DNA from: JTS-RE9 sp964649195
Lineage (GTDB): Bacteria; Planctomycetota; Phycisphaerae; Phycisphaerales; Phycisphaeraceae
Direction: 5' to 3'
DNA: 25,098 bases
Assembly (NCBI GenBank): GCA_964649195.1
Contig: CAZYPK010000069.1
Span: 1 to 25,098 of the forward strand
In this document: in pieces, positions 8,503-16,868 of the stretch
Layout: each line of letters starts with the position of its first letter
Position numbering within the stretch: position 1 is the stretch's first letter
Translations under genes and position numbers: made by a program
The notes under the pieces: generated by a model
What the model saw: only the letters and a program-made list of their open reading frames with translations
Told to the model about the DNA's origin: nothing
The model's database searches: none

Positions 8503-10204
8503 GATCTACGCGGCTACTACACTAGGACTCGCATGGTCAAAGGATGCTGGGCTCAGTTGGCAATTTACGCGCGGCAAGAATTGGGAAAGCCATGTAAAGG
8601 GGCTTTTTCAGGGCCCTGCACCGAAATGGACATGCGACCCAAAGGATATCTGGGTGCCTGAAGATGATGTGACCTGCCTTGCCACTTCGCCCGAGGGCCA
8701 CCTTATAGTAGGAACGCGACGCAGTGGCGCTGTTATCTTCGATGCTGGCACAGGAAAAGCACGGCAGATCACATTTGGCACTCGGCAGCACAAGGGATTG
8801 AAAATGACGACGATCGCCGCTTCACGCGATTGGGGCGTGATCGCGGCAGATTATCCTAATGGGCTGTCCTTGACCAACGGACGGCGTTCTTCACCGAGCG
8901 ATGTGATTGCTCAAGCAGATCCGACGCCGTTCCCAACCTCGTCAGCTCTCCCGAGCTTGACTGAGCTAAATAGAATACTTCGAGAGATCGAGGAGGTTCC
9001 CTTCATTGAGAAGAAGGCACGGCCGATGGTTGTCCGCATGAACGATGACTGGCGCACCGGCGGGGATTGGCTCGGACGATATGGACGAGAGTGGGCATGT
9101 CTAAGCGGTATAATTGCGCCTCGCGATTATTTGTGGGGGACGGGTGGACGAACGATTGAATACAATCACCGCATAGGTGATAACTGTAAACCGGGCGATT
9201 CGGTCAGGCATTGGGTCCATTGGCTTTATACGAGTGATCGCCGATGCTTAGAAATGCCCGCCACTTACGCACACAGCCGCGTCATAAAGAATCTAACCAC
9301 ATGGACAAAGAATCGCAGGCAGGCCATCTGGGACGACCACGGCGAAGTCTATCCATGGACAATGGATGGGCCGCATCTCTACGTAACACTCAATATCCCC
9401 GAAGGGGAATTCATTCTTTCGTACTACTTCATTAACATGGACGGGCACGGTGGAAGCAATGTGTTTCGGGACTATCATCTGGACTTGCGCCGTCAGCCGG
9501 AAACCGAGCTCCTTGGGTCAATTGATGGATTTGCGACGTGGCCTTTGCTTGAGCAAGGGCGAGTTCGTGATTTCTGGCCCGGTGTCTGGAAGCGATATTT
9601 AGTGTCGGGTCCCTGCAAAATCAGTCTGCAGGTTAATCGCAACCGATCATTCAATACAATCATGTCCAGCGTAATGCTGGATTCACTTGACCAAGAGCCA
9701 TATCCGTATTTTCATACTGCGGAACAATGGGCCAAGCGAAGGCAGGCCCGCGTCGATTCGATAGAGCAAGAGTCACAAGCCTGGCATGTTCGCAGGAAGG
9801 CTCCATTTACGCCGGCCACCAATGAACCCGACGCGATCAAGCGAATCACACATGCCATTGATCACGCCAAGCTGCGCAACCCCGCGTGGTGGGCCACGAA
9901 TGGCATGTTGACGCAGAACACGGTATTGCGATGGCTGCTTCGATCGCCCAAATCGCCGCAGAATCTAAAGTCGCCTGAATTCTCAGAGTGGATTACGACC
10001 GCGATGTTCGATCTTCACTTATTTTACGAGGGTGAAGCGATGCAACAAATGCGTGGTCTGAACACAGCTCGCCAACTGGAAACACAATTACGTTGGGATG
10101 GTGTCACGTACTCAATGCAAGGTAGAGGCCGACAGTCGATTCTTGACGAAGTAGCTCATTCCGAAAAGTCGCAGTTTCCGGCAGGGGCTGGAGCCAAGGA
10201 TTAG
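8495..10204 (+). CDS. Propeller protein, C-terminal part (split gene)
   Basis: This part has 569 residues counted from the ATG at 8495, which overlaps the stop of the preceding frame. It begins by completing a propeller blade (RIYAATTLGLAWSKDAGLSW) and adds others (CLATSPEGHLIVGTRRSGAV). From about residue 190 the sequence is a distinct domain rich in Trp, Tyr and Arg: WRTGGDWLGRYGREWACLSG, EYNHRIGDNC, FILSYYFINMDGHGGSN, then a strand-rich stretch and a helical end. I do not recognise this domain. No ribosome site or signal peptide fits the ATG at 8495, so an independent start is unlikely. Either a sequencing error, a recent frameshift mutation or a programmed +1 slip would join it to the upstream frame. 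Confidence 0.75.
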   Translation: MDRIYAATTLGLAWSKDAGLSWQFTRGKNWESHVKGLFQGPAPKWTCDPKDIWVPEDDVTCLATSPEGHLIVGTRRSGAVIFDAGTGKARQITFGTRQHKGLKMTTIAASRDWGVIAADYPNGLSLTNGRRSSPSDVIAQADPTPFPTSSALPSLTELNRILREIEEVPFIEKKARPMVVRMNDDWRTGGDWLGRYGREWACLSGIIAPRDYLWGTGGRTIEYNHRIGDNCKPGDSVRHWVHWLYTSDRRCLEMPATYAHSRVIKNLTTWTKNRRQAIWDDHGEVYPWTMDGPHLYVTLNIPEGEFILSYYFINMDGHGGSNVFRDYHLDLRRQPETELLGSIDGFATWPLLEQGRVRDFWPGVWKRYLVSGPCKISLQVNRNRSFNTIMSSVMLDSLDQEPYPYFHTAEQWAKRRQARVDSIEQESQAWHVRRKAPFTPATNEPDAIKRITHAIDHAKLRNPAWWATNGMLTQNTVLRWLLRSPKSPQNLKSPEFSEWITTAMFDLHLFYEGEAMQQMRGLNTARQLETQLRWDGVTYSMQGRGRQSILDEVAHSEKSQFPAGAGAKD

Positions 10205-10434
10205 GCAACGTCGACCGAAACAAATGACAGTTGCAGTCTTCGCTCGTCGAACGCGCTATCCGTTCGCTTCCGCCATCCAGCTCGCACTCGACTCGGGTGT
10301 TGCTGGATGCTGAAGCATCCTGCCACGTCGGGGCGATTCCATGCCCAGACACAAGGGCAACTGCCGTAGTCGACCGAGGGATGTTCATATACGACGGGCA
10401 AAAGAGAAGAATCGCCCCTTCATTCCCCAAGGTT
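10205..10434. other. Convergent intergenic gap with a small hairpin
   Basis: There is no gene. A perfect hairpin, GGATGC-TGAA-GCATCC, lies at 10305-10320 between the convergent propeller gene and the nuclease fragment. It has no T-run, so it is at best a weak terminator. Confidence 0.35.
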
Positions 10435-10737
10435 TCATTTGAGTGCAGAATTAAGAACCAAACTCCGGACTTGCTGCGGTCCGACCGACGCCCCTCCCGC
10501 TTGGTCTTCAAAGAACGCTCTTGCCTCATCCAGCGACATTTTAGGCGTCGCGCTCTTTCTTGGATCTGCGTCGTCCCACCCGTTGCATGCAAACCATCCG
10601 ACGACGTAAATGCCATGCTTACACTCATTGGCCACCAAATATCGCCCGATGAGCTGAGTTTCCAATGCTGTTTTCAGATCTGGATGCCAACATCCCTTGA
10701 CTTCGATTATCACCCAGATGGTGTTAAAACTGCCTTC
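10435..10737 (-). pseudogene. C-terminal fragment of a nuclease-like (PD-(D/E)xK-type) protein
   Basis: About 100 residues read IWVIIEVKGCWHPDLKTALE, then TQLIGRYL, HGIYVVGWFACNGWDD and a helical end SLDEARAFFEDQA. The strand-EVKG core with a following L..QL..RYL helix and GIYVVGWF strand is what one expects for a restriction-endonuclease-like fold, with E and K of E-V-K as the active-site pair. Such modules usually close much longer proteins. Here everything upstream of about 10737 is unrelated and merges with a small ORF in another frame, so the main body is gone. The open frame continues to 10830 but is shadow sequence there. The parent gene may have been a defence or repair protein; that is inference. 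Confidence 0.55.
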
Positions 10738-10867
10738 TAGATCTCCGTGGACTGATGCTGGGCCGCGGCACGAGTCGGTGCCGGAACCGGACCTCGCCGG
10801 TCCTTCGGACCGATTCGCCCCAACCGCCAAGATCGGCTAGGAGCCGTTTGGCTTCGCGGAGGCTCAT
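10724..10867 (-). CDS. Small basic protein, possibly truncated
   Basis: The ORF has 47 residues: MSLREAKRLLADLGG, then a basic strand segment RRTGEVRFRHRLVPRPSIS and a short end. The start, with a helix of S-x-x-EAK-x-L and then strands rich in Arg, resembles small proteins with a HicA-like double-stranded-RNA-binding fold, although the HicA His in G(S/T)H is missing. The last residues (RRSRRQF) look like read-through into foreign DNA, because the adjoining sequence belongs to the nuclease fragment in another frame. No strong ribosome site precedes the ATG. It may be a decayed gene cut by the same deletion that removed the nuclease body. Confidence 0.35.
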   Translation of the reverse strand: MSLREAKRLLADLGGWGESVRRTGEVRFRHRLVPRPSISPRRSRRQF

Positions 10868-11055
10868 GCCGCAGCATGCCTGCGAACTGAAATGGGAAGT
10901 GCACATCTACATACCACCTTTCTTCGTGGGGTCGCGACGGCGGTGCAACAAGCACAGCGTCGAAACCGCGACGGTGATGATGGGCGGCCACAGCGACAAC
11001 ATTGGCGCGGCAGCAAGGCGGACATTAGGTCCACAACGCCCGAGGTTGATTGTGA

Positions 11056-12714
11056 TCAGATCTGACTGGGCTCCTTGTCTTGAGATCTCGAAACCTGCTC
11101 GGCCTCCTTCGTACGGCGCAGCTCCTTGATGCGGGTGCGTTGTGCACCATCTGCATCGGGCTCGATGCCCAATGCCAGAAGATGCGCCTGCCTGAGCCAC
11201 CAGTAGGCTGCGAAGATGGCCGACCTTGGCGACCTGCCTTCTTCGAGCTTCACGTGACTTGATATTTCGTTGTACGCGACCTGGGCGGCCTCGCGCACTT
11301 CGGGTGCCGGATCATGCTGTGACGACCAGTGCAATGTGCGATGCCCTCGCTTGGCGGGATTGACGCGCAGTTCGCGCACGGCACGGACGTAGCAATGACG
11401 CCAGTGAGGATTCGGCTCGACCATGTCATCATCCCGGGGCGTGACGGACTTTTCCTTCGACTCCAGACGTTCGAGGCAGAAGTCGGCGAACTTGGTGCGG
11501 AAATCTTCCAGCATCGGATCGTGGGTCTGCTCGTCGCCGAGTTCACTGTGGAGCAACTCGGCTGGCACGCGCGCGAAGTAACCCCACGGTTCGTATGTCC
11601 GCCAGTCCTCACCCTGTTCGGGCCAGTAGCGAAGATCGTCGCTCACAGCAGGCTTGCGAAGAGCGCGAAAGGCAAGCAGCAGTGCCTTGAACGCCTGCCA
11701 CGGAGAACCCAGAATCGCAATGACACACATGGCGTCGTGAAGTGACTCGCGCTTTGCCGCCGCTTCATCGGGAGCAATACCGCGACGCAGATCAGCGCGG
11801 AACCTGCCCCAATACTCGGTGCACTCCCTCACCAGATTTTTCCGCAGATCATCGGAGATCAATTCGGGCTGGAATCTACCAATCTGGTGCGCCATCCACC
11901 ATGCCACATTCGTGGCCATGCCGGGAGGAGTCATCGCAGTCCGTTCACGCAGGACTGGAACCATCTTGATGTATTCGCTAGCCAGGTTCTGCGGGGTGAG
12001 CGCCACTGCGGTCGGTCCGGTGCAGTTGCTTCGGCTCGATGCCTGCACGATCTTCCTCATCCCACGCGCGAGAAATCCCAAGCTCTCGATCGACTCGTGA
12101 ATAAAAATCCCAGCCCATCCATCGAGTACGCAAGGGCCGACCGTCAGGAGCCAGAACTCCAGCTTCTTGAGTTCAGCGGGATCGTCAAACTGGAATGGTC
12201 CCACGCTTGGCAGAATCTGAGCCTCATCGGCACCGATCTGCCGAATGGCATCGAGGTCCAGAATGAACTCAGGGCGAAGTGCGCCAGCTTGGAACAGCAA
12301 TGCGGCCAGATTGCCGACATGAATGTCACTCTTTGGCAGGGCAAGCAGGCCCGCTTCAAAGTCAGTCTTCAGATCACGAGCACGATTCAGCAGCACGCCG
12401 ACAGATGGATCATCGAGCGATCGCTGGCCGTTGGCTGGAGACAGGCCACGCTGGAACGAAGGGGCAAGACCACACCATCGTGCGATGAACTCAATTATTG
12501 CGACGTGTGCAGGTTGCATGAGGATTTTCGATATGGCCGCAAGTGCATAATCTCGATCAGTCTCACTGACCGCGGGGGCCGCAGCCCTGTAGATGGCGTC
12601 AAGCGTTTGTGCCCACCACTGGGCGACAGCGGGCGGCACCTTGAGTTGGATAAGTTGTGTCGCGGCATCAGCGCGCCAGGAATCTTCATTTGTACTGGGC
12701 TCGACCATTTGCAT
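11056..12714 (-). CDS. Large helical protein of unknown family (HEAT-like, possibly defence-linked)
   Basis: The protein has about 552 residues from ATG 12714, chosen because GGAGA lies about 8 bases upstream. The frame is open to a TTG at 12801 with no ribosome site. It is mostly helical, Trp- and Arg-rich, with no membrane segment or signal. Notable stretches are HVGNLAALLFQAGALRPEF, EFWLLTVGPCVLDGWAGIF, PHWRHCYVRAVRELRVNP, then RGHRTLHWSSQHDPAPEVR and a final WWLRQAHLLALGI followed by KELRRTKEAE. The DP..EVREAAQVAYNEI stretch reads like a HEAT-type helix pair. No catalytic motif was recognised. The nuclease-like fragment and small basic ORF just downstream on the same strand hint at a broken multi-gene defence locus, but nothing here proves it. 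Confidence 0.65.
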   Translation of the reverse strand: MQMVEPSTNEDSWRADAATQLIQLKVPPAVAQWWAQTLDAIYRAAAPAVSETDRDYALAAISKILMQPAHVAIIEFIARWCGLAPSFQRGLSPANGQRSLDDPSVGVLLNRARDLKTDFEAGLLALPKSDIHVGNLAALLFQAGALRPEFILDLDAIRQIGADEAQILPSVGPFQFDDPAELKKLEFWLLTVGPCVLDGWAGIFIHESIESLGFLARGMRKIVQASSRSNCTGPTAVALTPQNLASEYIKMVPVLRERTAMTPPGMATNVAWWMAHQIGRFQPELISDDLRKNLVRECTEYWGRFRADLRRGIAPDEAAAKRESLHDAMCVIAILGSPWQAFKALLLAFRALRKPAVSDDLRYWPEQGEDWRTYEPWGYFARVPAELLHSELGDEQTHDPMLEDFRTKFADFCLERLESKEKSVTPRDDDMVEPNPHWRHCYVRAVRELRVNPAKRGHRTLHWSSQHDPAPEVREAAQVAYNEISSHVKLEEGRSPRSAIFAAYWWLRQAHLLALGIEPDADGAQRTRIKELRRTKEAEQVSRSQDKEPSQI

Positions 12715-12911
12715 CACTGCTCTCCGAGCAAACTGTTCGTCCGTGCCTTTTTCGGCTGGACACTCAAACGGGCGTTGAGGAGCGGGGATCAGAAGATCCA
12801 AGTGCTCATGCTGTGATCAGCAACCGGATATTAAACAGGAGAAGCCGGAAGTCAAGGCGCAGAGAACAAAAGCGACAAAACCCGCGCCTCGTTGCATCGC
12901 AGTACATTTGA

Positions 12912-12979
12912 GTGAACATGCCTGGCACGCGGCGAGTCGTGTACGGCCCTGGCCACCAATCGCGTGGCGGCTGAGACCG
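12912..12979. repeat. REP-like repeat, copy 2 (decayed)
   Basis: It shares GTGA-x-CATGCC-x-GGC and GGCCCTGGCCACC with the element at 89-134, in the same orientation. The two blocks are separated here by about 18 extra bases. Only the inner stem survives: GCCAC at 12952-12956 with GTGGC at 12964-12968. It lies in the 352-base gap between the large helical gene and the SUMF1 gene, where no other gene was seen. Confidence 0.45.
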
Positions 12980-13066
12980 AGCACGGTGCGCAGACGCGAC
13001 ACGGACTGCTGTCGTCTTCTCTCTTTTTATCCCTCCGAGGCCTACTAACGACAAGCGTTGTGCTCA

Positions 13067-14623
13067 TCATCTATAACCCATCAACTTCCGTTGATTCTCC
13101 ACCTCATTGACGAGGTCCACGAGGTGCGACCCCCACAGCCTGCTCAAGTCGTGATATTCTCCATCTACTTCAACGACAAAAGTCCCCGGGGCTTTCAGAA
13201 ATGCGAGTAGATCCGCAGCATGAAACAGGCTGTAGTCAAGAGCAACTGTCCAAGTGTTGACATTCTCAATTTGTGGCTGGACGAGCGAAAGCCGCCTTCC
13301 ATCACGCACCAACGTGAGAATTGATCGTCGTGAGAATTGGTAATCTTTGACTGTCTTCAAGTTTTCAATGAAGACCAATCCCGCCATTCCATTCATTTTT
13401 CTGGCTTCAGAGGTATTAGGATCAAGTACGACGAAGGATATCGAAATAAACAAACCATCAGCCAAGCCCATTTTGGTTGTTGAGACGAGCTGTCCTTGGT
13501 CGATGCTTTGGGAAATAATGGCTGGTACATCGGTACGATGGGGCAGGGTTGAGTTAGTAGTCGGGATGTCGCTAGACTCGGCGGACAGTTCCATCACCAC
13601 GCGAAAGCCATTGGTGTAGTCGCGGCTATCGGGCTTGTCTCGACTGCGGTATGCCGAACGGCAGCCTAAAGGAGGATTGGCCCAGCTTCCTCCCCGCAGA
13701 ACACGAAGTGTGCCATAATCAGGACCTTTGGGATCAGTCGCATTTCTCAGAGGGCGAGCGACAAACCAGTCACTACACCACTCCCACACGTTTCCGTGCA
13801 TATCGAATAAACCCCACGGGTTTGGCTTCTTCTGGCCCACAGGATGAGGGGCCTTTTGAATGTCGCCGTTTGCATAGGAGCTGTACCATCCGACCACACT
13901 CAGATCCGCTTCGGTGCCGCCTTCGCAATATGCAGTCGTTGTACCCGCTCGGCATGCGTATTCCCATTCCGCTTCAGTCGGTAGTCGATACGTTCGACTT
14001 TCCATCTGGCTCAACTTCCTGCAAAATGCTACAGCTTCTTCCCATGTCACCCGGTCAACAGGAAGATCATCTCCCTTGAATTGACTAGGGTTGTTGCTCA
14101 TCACTGCGCTCCATTGCGACTGCGTCACCTCAGTGGCGCTCATATAGAAGCCCTTGGTCAAAATGACGTGATGCTGGGCCTCATATTCGGGCCAGTCGAC
14201 ATACTCTGTTTTTGGACTCCCCATAACGAAATCCCCAGGCGGAATCAACACCAACGTCATGCCAATGGAATTCGTGATGGCCTTGGGCGACGAATGTGCA
14301 TCTCCTCCATCGCTGTTCAACATCACTATGGCGGTCGTCACCGAGGCAATCAGCATCAGCGCGAGCACCATGCCACCGAGGATCATCGCCTTCTTCATAG
14401 CCGGCGATGTTGTGGTAGCCGCCAGGGCGACGGGATTTGATTCTTCACTTACTTTCATCCGATCGAGCGCGCCACCTGATGTGACCACAGGATCAGGCGC
14501 TGGTGGGGGCGGCGGGCCGATCATCAATGCTGCACCGCACTTGGGACATGTTGCACGTCTGCCGATGAATTCACTTCTGGCTTTGAATTGCTTTCCGCAA
14601 CTGCAAGTCACGATGATCGACAT
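13067..14623 (-). CDS. Zinc ribbon, membrane helix and SUMF1 (FGE-sulfatase) domain protein
   Basis: The protein has 518 residues. ATG 14623 is chosen because GGAGG lies 7 bases upstream. Residues 7-30 form a four-Cys ribbon (CSCGKQF...CPKCG). Residues ~40-60 are Pro-rich. A membrane helix follows near 78-97 (MILGGMVLALMLIASVTTAI). Residues ~112-345 form a SUMF1 domain: SIGMTLVLIPPGDFVMGS, EVTQSQW, YRLPTEAEWEYACRAG, WGLFDMHGNVWEWCSDW and VLRGGSW ending GFRVVM. The two active-site Cys of formylglycine-generating enzyme are absent (region WANPPLGCRSAYRS), so it should not activate sulfatases. The C-terminal ~150 residues are a separate strand-rich domain, unrecognised. Ribbon-TM-SUMF1 architectures are typical of planctomycete surface proteins; ligand unknown. 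Confidence 0.85.
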   Translation of the reverse strand: MSIIVTCSCGKQFKARSEFIGRRATCPKCGAALMIGPPPPPAPDPVVTSGGALDRMKVSEESNPVALAATTTSPAMKKAMILGGMVLALMLIASVTTAIVMLNSDGGDAHSSPKAITNSIGMTLVLIPPGDFVMGSPKTEYVDWPEYEAQHHVILTKGFYMSATEVTQSQWSAVMSNNPSQFKGDDLPVDRVTWEEAVAFCRKLSQMESRTYRLPTEAEWEYACRAGTTTAYCEGGTEADLSVVGWYSSYANGDIQKAPHPVGQKKPNPWGLFDMHGNVWEWCSDWFVARPLRNATDPKGPDYGTLRVLRGGSWANPPLGCRSAYRSRDKPDSRDYTNGFRVVMELSAESSDIPTTNSTLPHRTDVPAIISQSIDQGQLVSTTKMGLADGLFISISFVVLDPNTSEARKMNGMAGLVFIENLKTVKDYQFSRRSILTLVRDGRRLSLVQPQIENVNTWTVALDYSLFHAADLLAFLKAPGTFVVEVDGEYHDLSRLWGSHLVDLVNEVENQRKLMGYR

Positions 14624-14766
14624 TGGATCGCCTCCCTGGAATTGACGTTTCGTTGACGTGCGCCATCCCCCCACAGTCCCGGAAGCACGTCGAGCCGGTT
14701 GATGTGTCGATTTTAGGTTGATCGCATTTCGATATCAAGACCTTGCCGCCATGACCATCTTGGCCA

Positions 14767-15051
14767 ATGGTCAAGACCCTATTCAGTTCGCCAAATCGTC
14801 AACTCATCGCGGCGGTCGTCGATGCCCGCAAGCAAGCCGGTCTGACGCAGCGGCAGCTCGCTGACCGGCTGGGCAAACCACAGAACTACGTCGGGCGTGT
14901 GGAGACTGAGCAGCGAAGGCTGGACTTCATCGAGCTGCTCGCGTGGTTCAAGGCATGCGGCGTCGACGCAGAAGAAGCGGTGTTGGCGCTGACCAGGAAG
15001 ATCGGTGGCGGGCCTGGAAGGAACACCCGTAGTCTGAAAAGACCGAGCTGA
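14767..15051 (+). CDS. XRE-family helix-turn-helix regulator
   Basis: The protein has 94 residues. Residues ~10-65 form a Cro/CI helix-turn-helix: LIAAVVDARKQAGLTQRQLA, DRLGKPQNYVGRVE, RRLDFIELLAWFKACG. This is the usual pattern for a small DNA-binding repressor. The C-terminal tail is basic and short. It is divergent from the SUMF1 gene, so it could act on the shared 143-base upstream region. That region holds a dyad, TTGAT at 14718-14722 and ATCAA at 14734-14738, which is a possible operator. Partnerless XRE proteins of this size often belong to toxin-antitoxin pairs or mobile elements, but no toxin gene is adjacent. Confidence 0.8.
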   Translation: MVKTLFSSPNRQLIAAVVDARKQAGLTQRQLADRLGKPQNYVGRVETEQRRLDFIELLAWFKACGVDAEEAVLALTRKIGGGPGRNTRSLKRPS

Positions 15052-15209
15052 ACGTGTCGTTGATCAAGGGCGAATGCGATCCATTGCATTGTTGCGTTCT
15101 CGTTGACGTGCGCAGTCGTCCAACTGGCCGAATCGCAGCTTGGGGAAAAACCCTTTTCAAATCCCGGTGCTGCGCAACGTGACCGTCACGGCATTCATGC
15201 TTGCGCAAC

Positions 15210-15530
15210 TCAGCTCACCCGGATCAATAGTCGCAGGCCGACACCGCACAATGCCAACGCCAGCAAGCGGACGATGATTGAACCCTTCAGTTTGGCCGAT
15301 ATGGCTGCCCCGATGGGTGCACCCATCATCACGCCGATGGCGAGGAACATCGTTTGGGGTAACCCTCGTTCAAACTCACCAAGAAAGATGTGACAGATTG
15401 TGGCGGCCAGTGCCATGAAGGTCAGGACGAAGTGTGATGTCGCCGTGGCAATATGTGGCGGTTGGCGCAGCACGCGGATTAGAAACGGCACATGGATCAC
15501 GCCGCCGCCTATCCCGGCAAGACCGGCGTT
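15210..15530 (-). pseudogene. TauE/SafE-family permease, C-terminal half only
   Basis: About 107 residues match the second half of the TauE/SafE (sulfite/organosulfonate exporter-like) family. It opens with the repeated motif GIGGGVIHVPFLIRVL and ATATSHFVLTFMALAATICH, then gives VMMGAPIGAAISAKLKGSII and a final helix ALALCGVGLRLLI. Four membrane helices remain of the usual seven or eight. Homology stops near 15530, where the opposite strand turns into coding sequence for a glycosyltransferase-like protein. The N-terminal half is not in this window. The clean break inside a conserved motif suggests insertion of the element to the right or a deletion joining two loci. Confidence 0.75.
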
Positions 15531-16868
15531 GTCGTCGGGCGGGGGCCGACCGATTTTGACTTTCGGGATCTCGCAAAGATCGACGGTCCGGTGTTCTTCA
15601 TCAACGACGCCGTCGTCTGCGAACAGTACATCACGCATGATGATGCCTTCTGGTTTGCGCTGGACCACCCGCAAGCCCACTGGTTGCGCAGGACGGGCGA
15701 CCATGAGCCGATCCGCAGCCTGCCCGTCCTCCAGGAGGGCGGTAAATGGGGACGCCCAGGCGATCCGCGAGGAACCCGCGGCGCTCGCCGTGTGATGTGG
15801 TTCAAGTCACCGACGACGTTCAAGAATCGTTGGGACGCGCTGTCGCAATCGCGCGATCAGATCGTTGAAAGCGGCCAGTTATACCTGGCGCGCGGCACGA
15901 TCCAGCCGTTGATTCATTTCGCCTGGTTCGCCGGCATCGCGCGCCTTCAGCTCATCGGTTGCGACGGCATCAATGATCCGTCGCGCGTCTATGATGGGCG
16001 TCTGCCCAATCTCTCGGGCCGCGGGCCAGGGATGATCTACGATGGCATCCGCCGCCGGCAGGACGAGGTGATGCGACATCTGGGAGTGCGCGCCGAGTAC
16101 GTCGGCGCGCCGGCCCCGCGGAAGCTCGTTCGCGAACTGAAGCCCGAAGTCACGCTCATCACCCCGACCAGGGACGCGCCTCAAGCATTCGCCCTTTGCG
16201 AGCGATGGATGGAGCAGCAGCCTTTCGGCGGTCGGATTCAATGGCTGGTCGTCGATGATGGGGACGAGCCGACTCAATGCACCCAGGGGCAAACGCACAT
16301 CCGGCGTCCGCCTGCGGCTGACGATCCCGACCATACCCTAGCCAGGAACCTGCTGGCCGCGATCCCTCATGTTGCCGCCGATAAAGTGCTGATCATCGAG
16401 CATGACGACTACTACCCGCCAAACTATGTCGGGGAAATGGTCGAACTCCTCGACCGCGCCGATCTGGTGGGGACGGCAAACGACCGCTACTACAACGCCC
16501 GGGATCGTAGATTCAAATCGATGCGAAATTCGGAACATTCCAGCCTGTTCTCAACCGGCATGCGCCGGCCTACCCTGGATCACCTCGCCAAGACCTGCGA
16601 GTCCAGCGATGATTACATCGACACACGCCTCTGGAAGACCTGGACGGGGAGCAAGCTGCTGATCGATCGGGATGCCCCCGAGTCGCCGCAAGCCGTCGGC
16701 ATCAAGTGCCTACCGGGCCGCAAGTCGCTGGCCACGCTCAACGGCCGCTGGTCGGCGGAGGGATCCGTGGCCGCAGGCGAGCCCGACCACGCCGGCGAGA
16801 TTCTGCAACGCTGGATTCCGCTGGATCATGAGACCTATCTTGCCTTCGGAGGGACAAGCATTTCGTGA
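15492..16868 (+). CDS. MptE-like (DUF115) / GT-A glycosyltransferase-like protein, chimeric start
   Basis: The ORF has 458 residues. The first ten or so residues come from antisense TauE/SafE sequence, so the natural start was probably lost. Real homology begins at about 15519 with GKTGVVVGRGPTDFDF and GPVFFINDAVVCEQY. This is a nucleotide-sugar-binding-like segment seen in DUF115/MptE-type proteins, with GTIQPLIHFAWFAGIARLQL further on. Residues ~220-420 look like a GT-A fold: VTLITPTRDAP, QWLVVDDGDEP and the acidic metal-binding-type EHDDYYPPNY. Later VGIKCLPGR recalls phage-borne glycosyltransferases. It overlaps the next gene by four bases (GTGA), showing a coupled operon. Substrate unknown; surface or phage glycan modification is inferred. 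Confidence 0.7.
   Translation: MDHAAAYPGKTGVVVGRGPTDFDFRDLAKIDGPVFFINDAVVCEQYITHDDAFWFALDHPQAHWLRRTGDHEPIRSLPVLQEGGKWGRPGDPRGTRGARRVMWFKSPTTFKNRWDALSQSRDQIVESGQLYLARGTIQPLIHFAWFAGIARLQLIGCDGINDPSRVYDGRLPNLSGRGPGMIYDGIRRRQDEVMRHLGVRAEYVGAPAPRKLVRELKPEVTLITPTRDAPQAFALCERWMEQQPFGGRIQWLVVDDGDEPTQCTQGQTHIRRPPAADDPDHTLARNLLAAIPHVAADKVLIIEHDDYYPPNYVGEMVELLDRADLVGTANDRYYNARDRRFKSMRNSEHSSLFSTGMRRPTLDHLAKTCESSDDYIDTRLWKTWTGSKLLIDRDAPESPQAVGIKCLPGRKSLATLNGRWSAEGSVAAGEPDHAGEILQRWIPLDHETYLAFGGTSIS

Noticed and set aside
10907..11002. Short minus-strand ORF with a membrane-like stretch (LSLWPPIITVAVSTLCLLHR)
   Set aside because: It has only 31 codons with no good ribosome site and no recognised family; possible small membrane protein but too weak to list.
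11887..12816. Plus-strand open frame of 309 codons
   Set aside because: It is fully antisense to the large helical gene, has no family motif or ribosome site, and its residue pattern is a frame shadow.
14650..15113. 14-base direct repeat TCGTTGACGTGCGC at 14650 and 15100 flanking the XRE gene
   Set aside because: It is short enough to arise by chance in a GC-rich window, with no inverted ends or target-site features.
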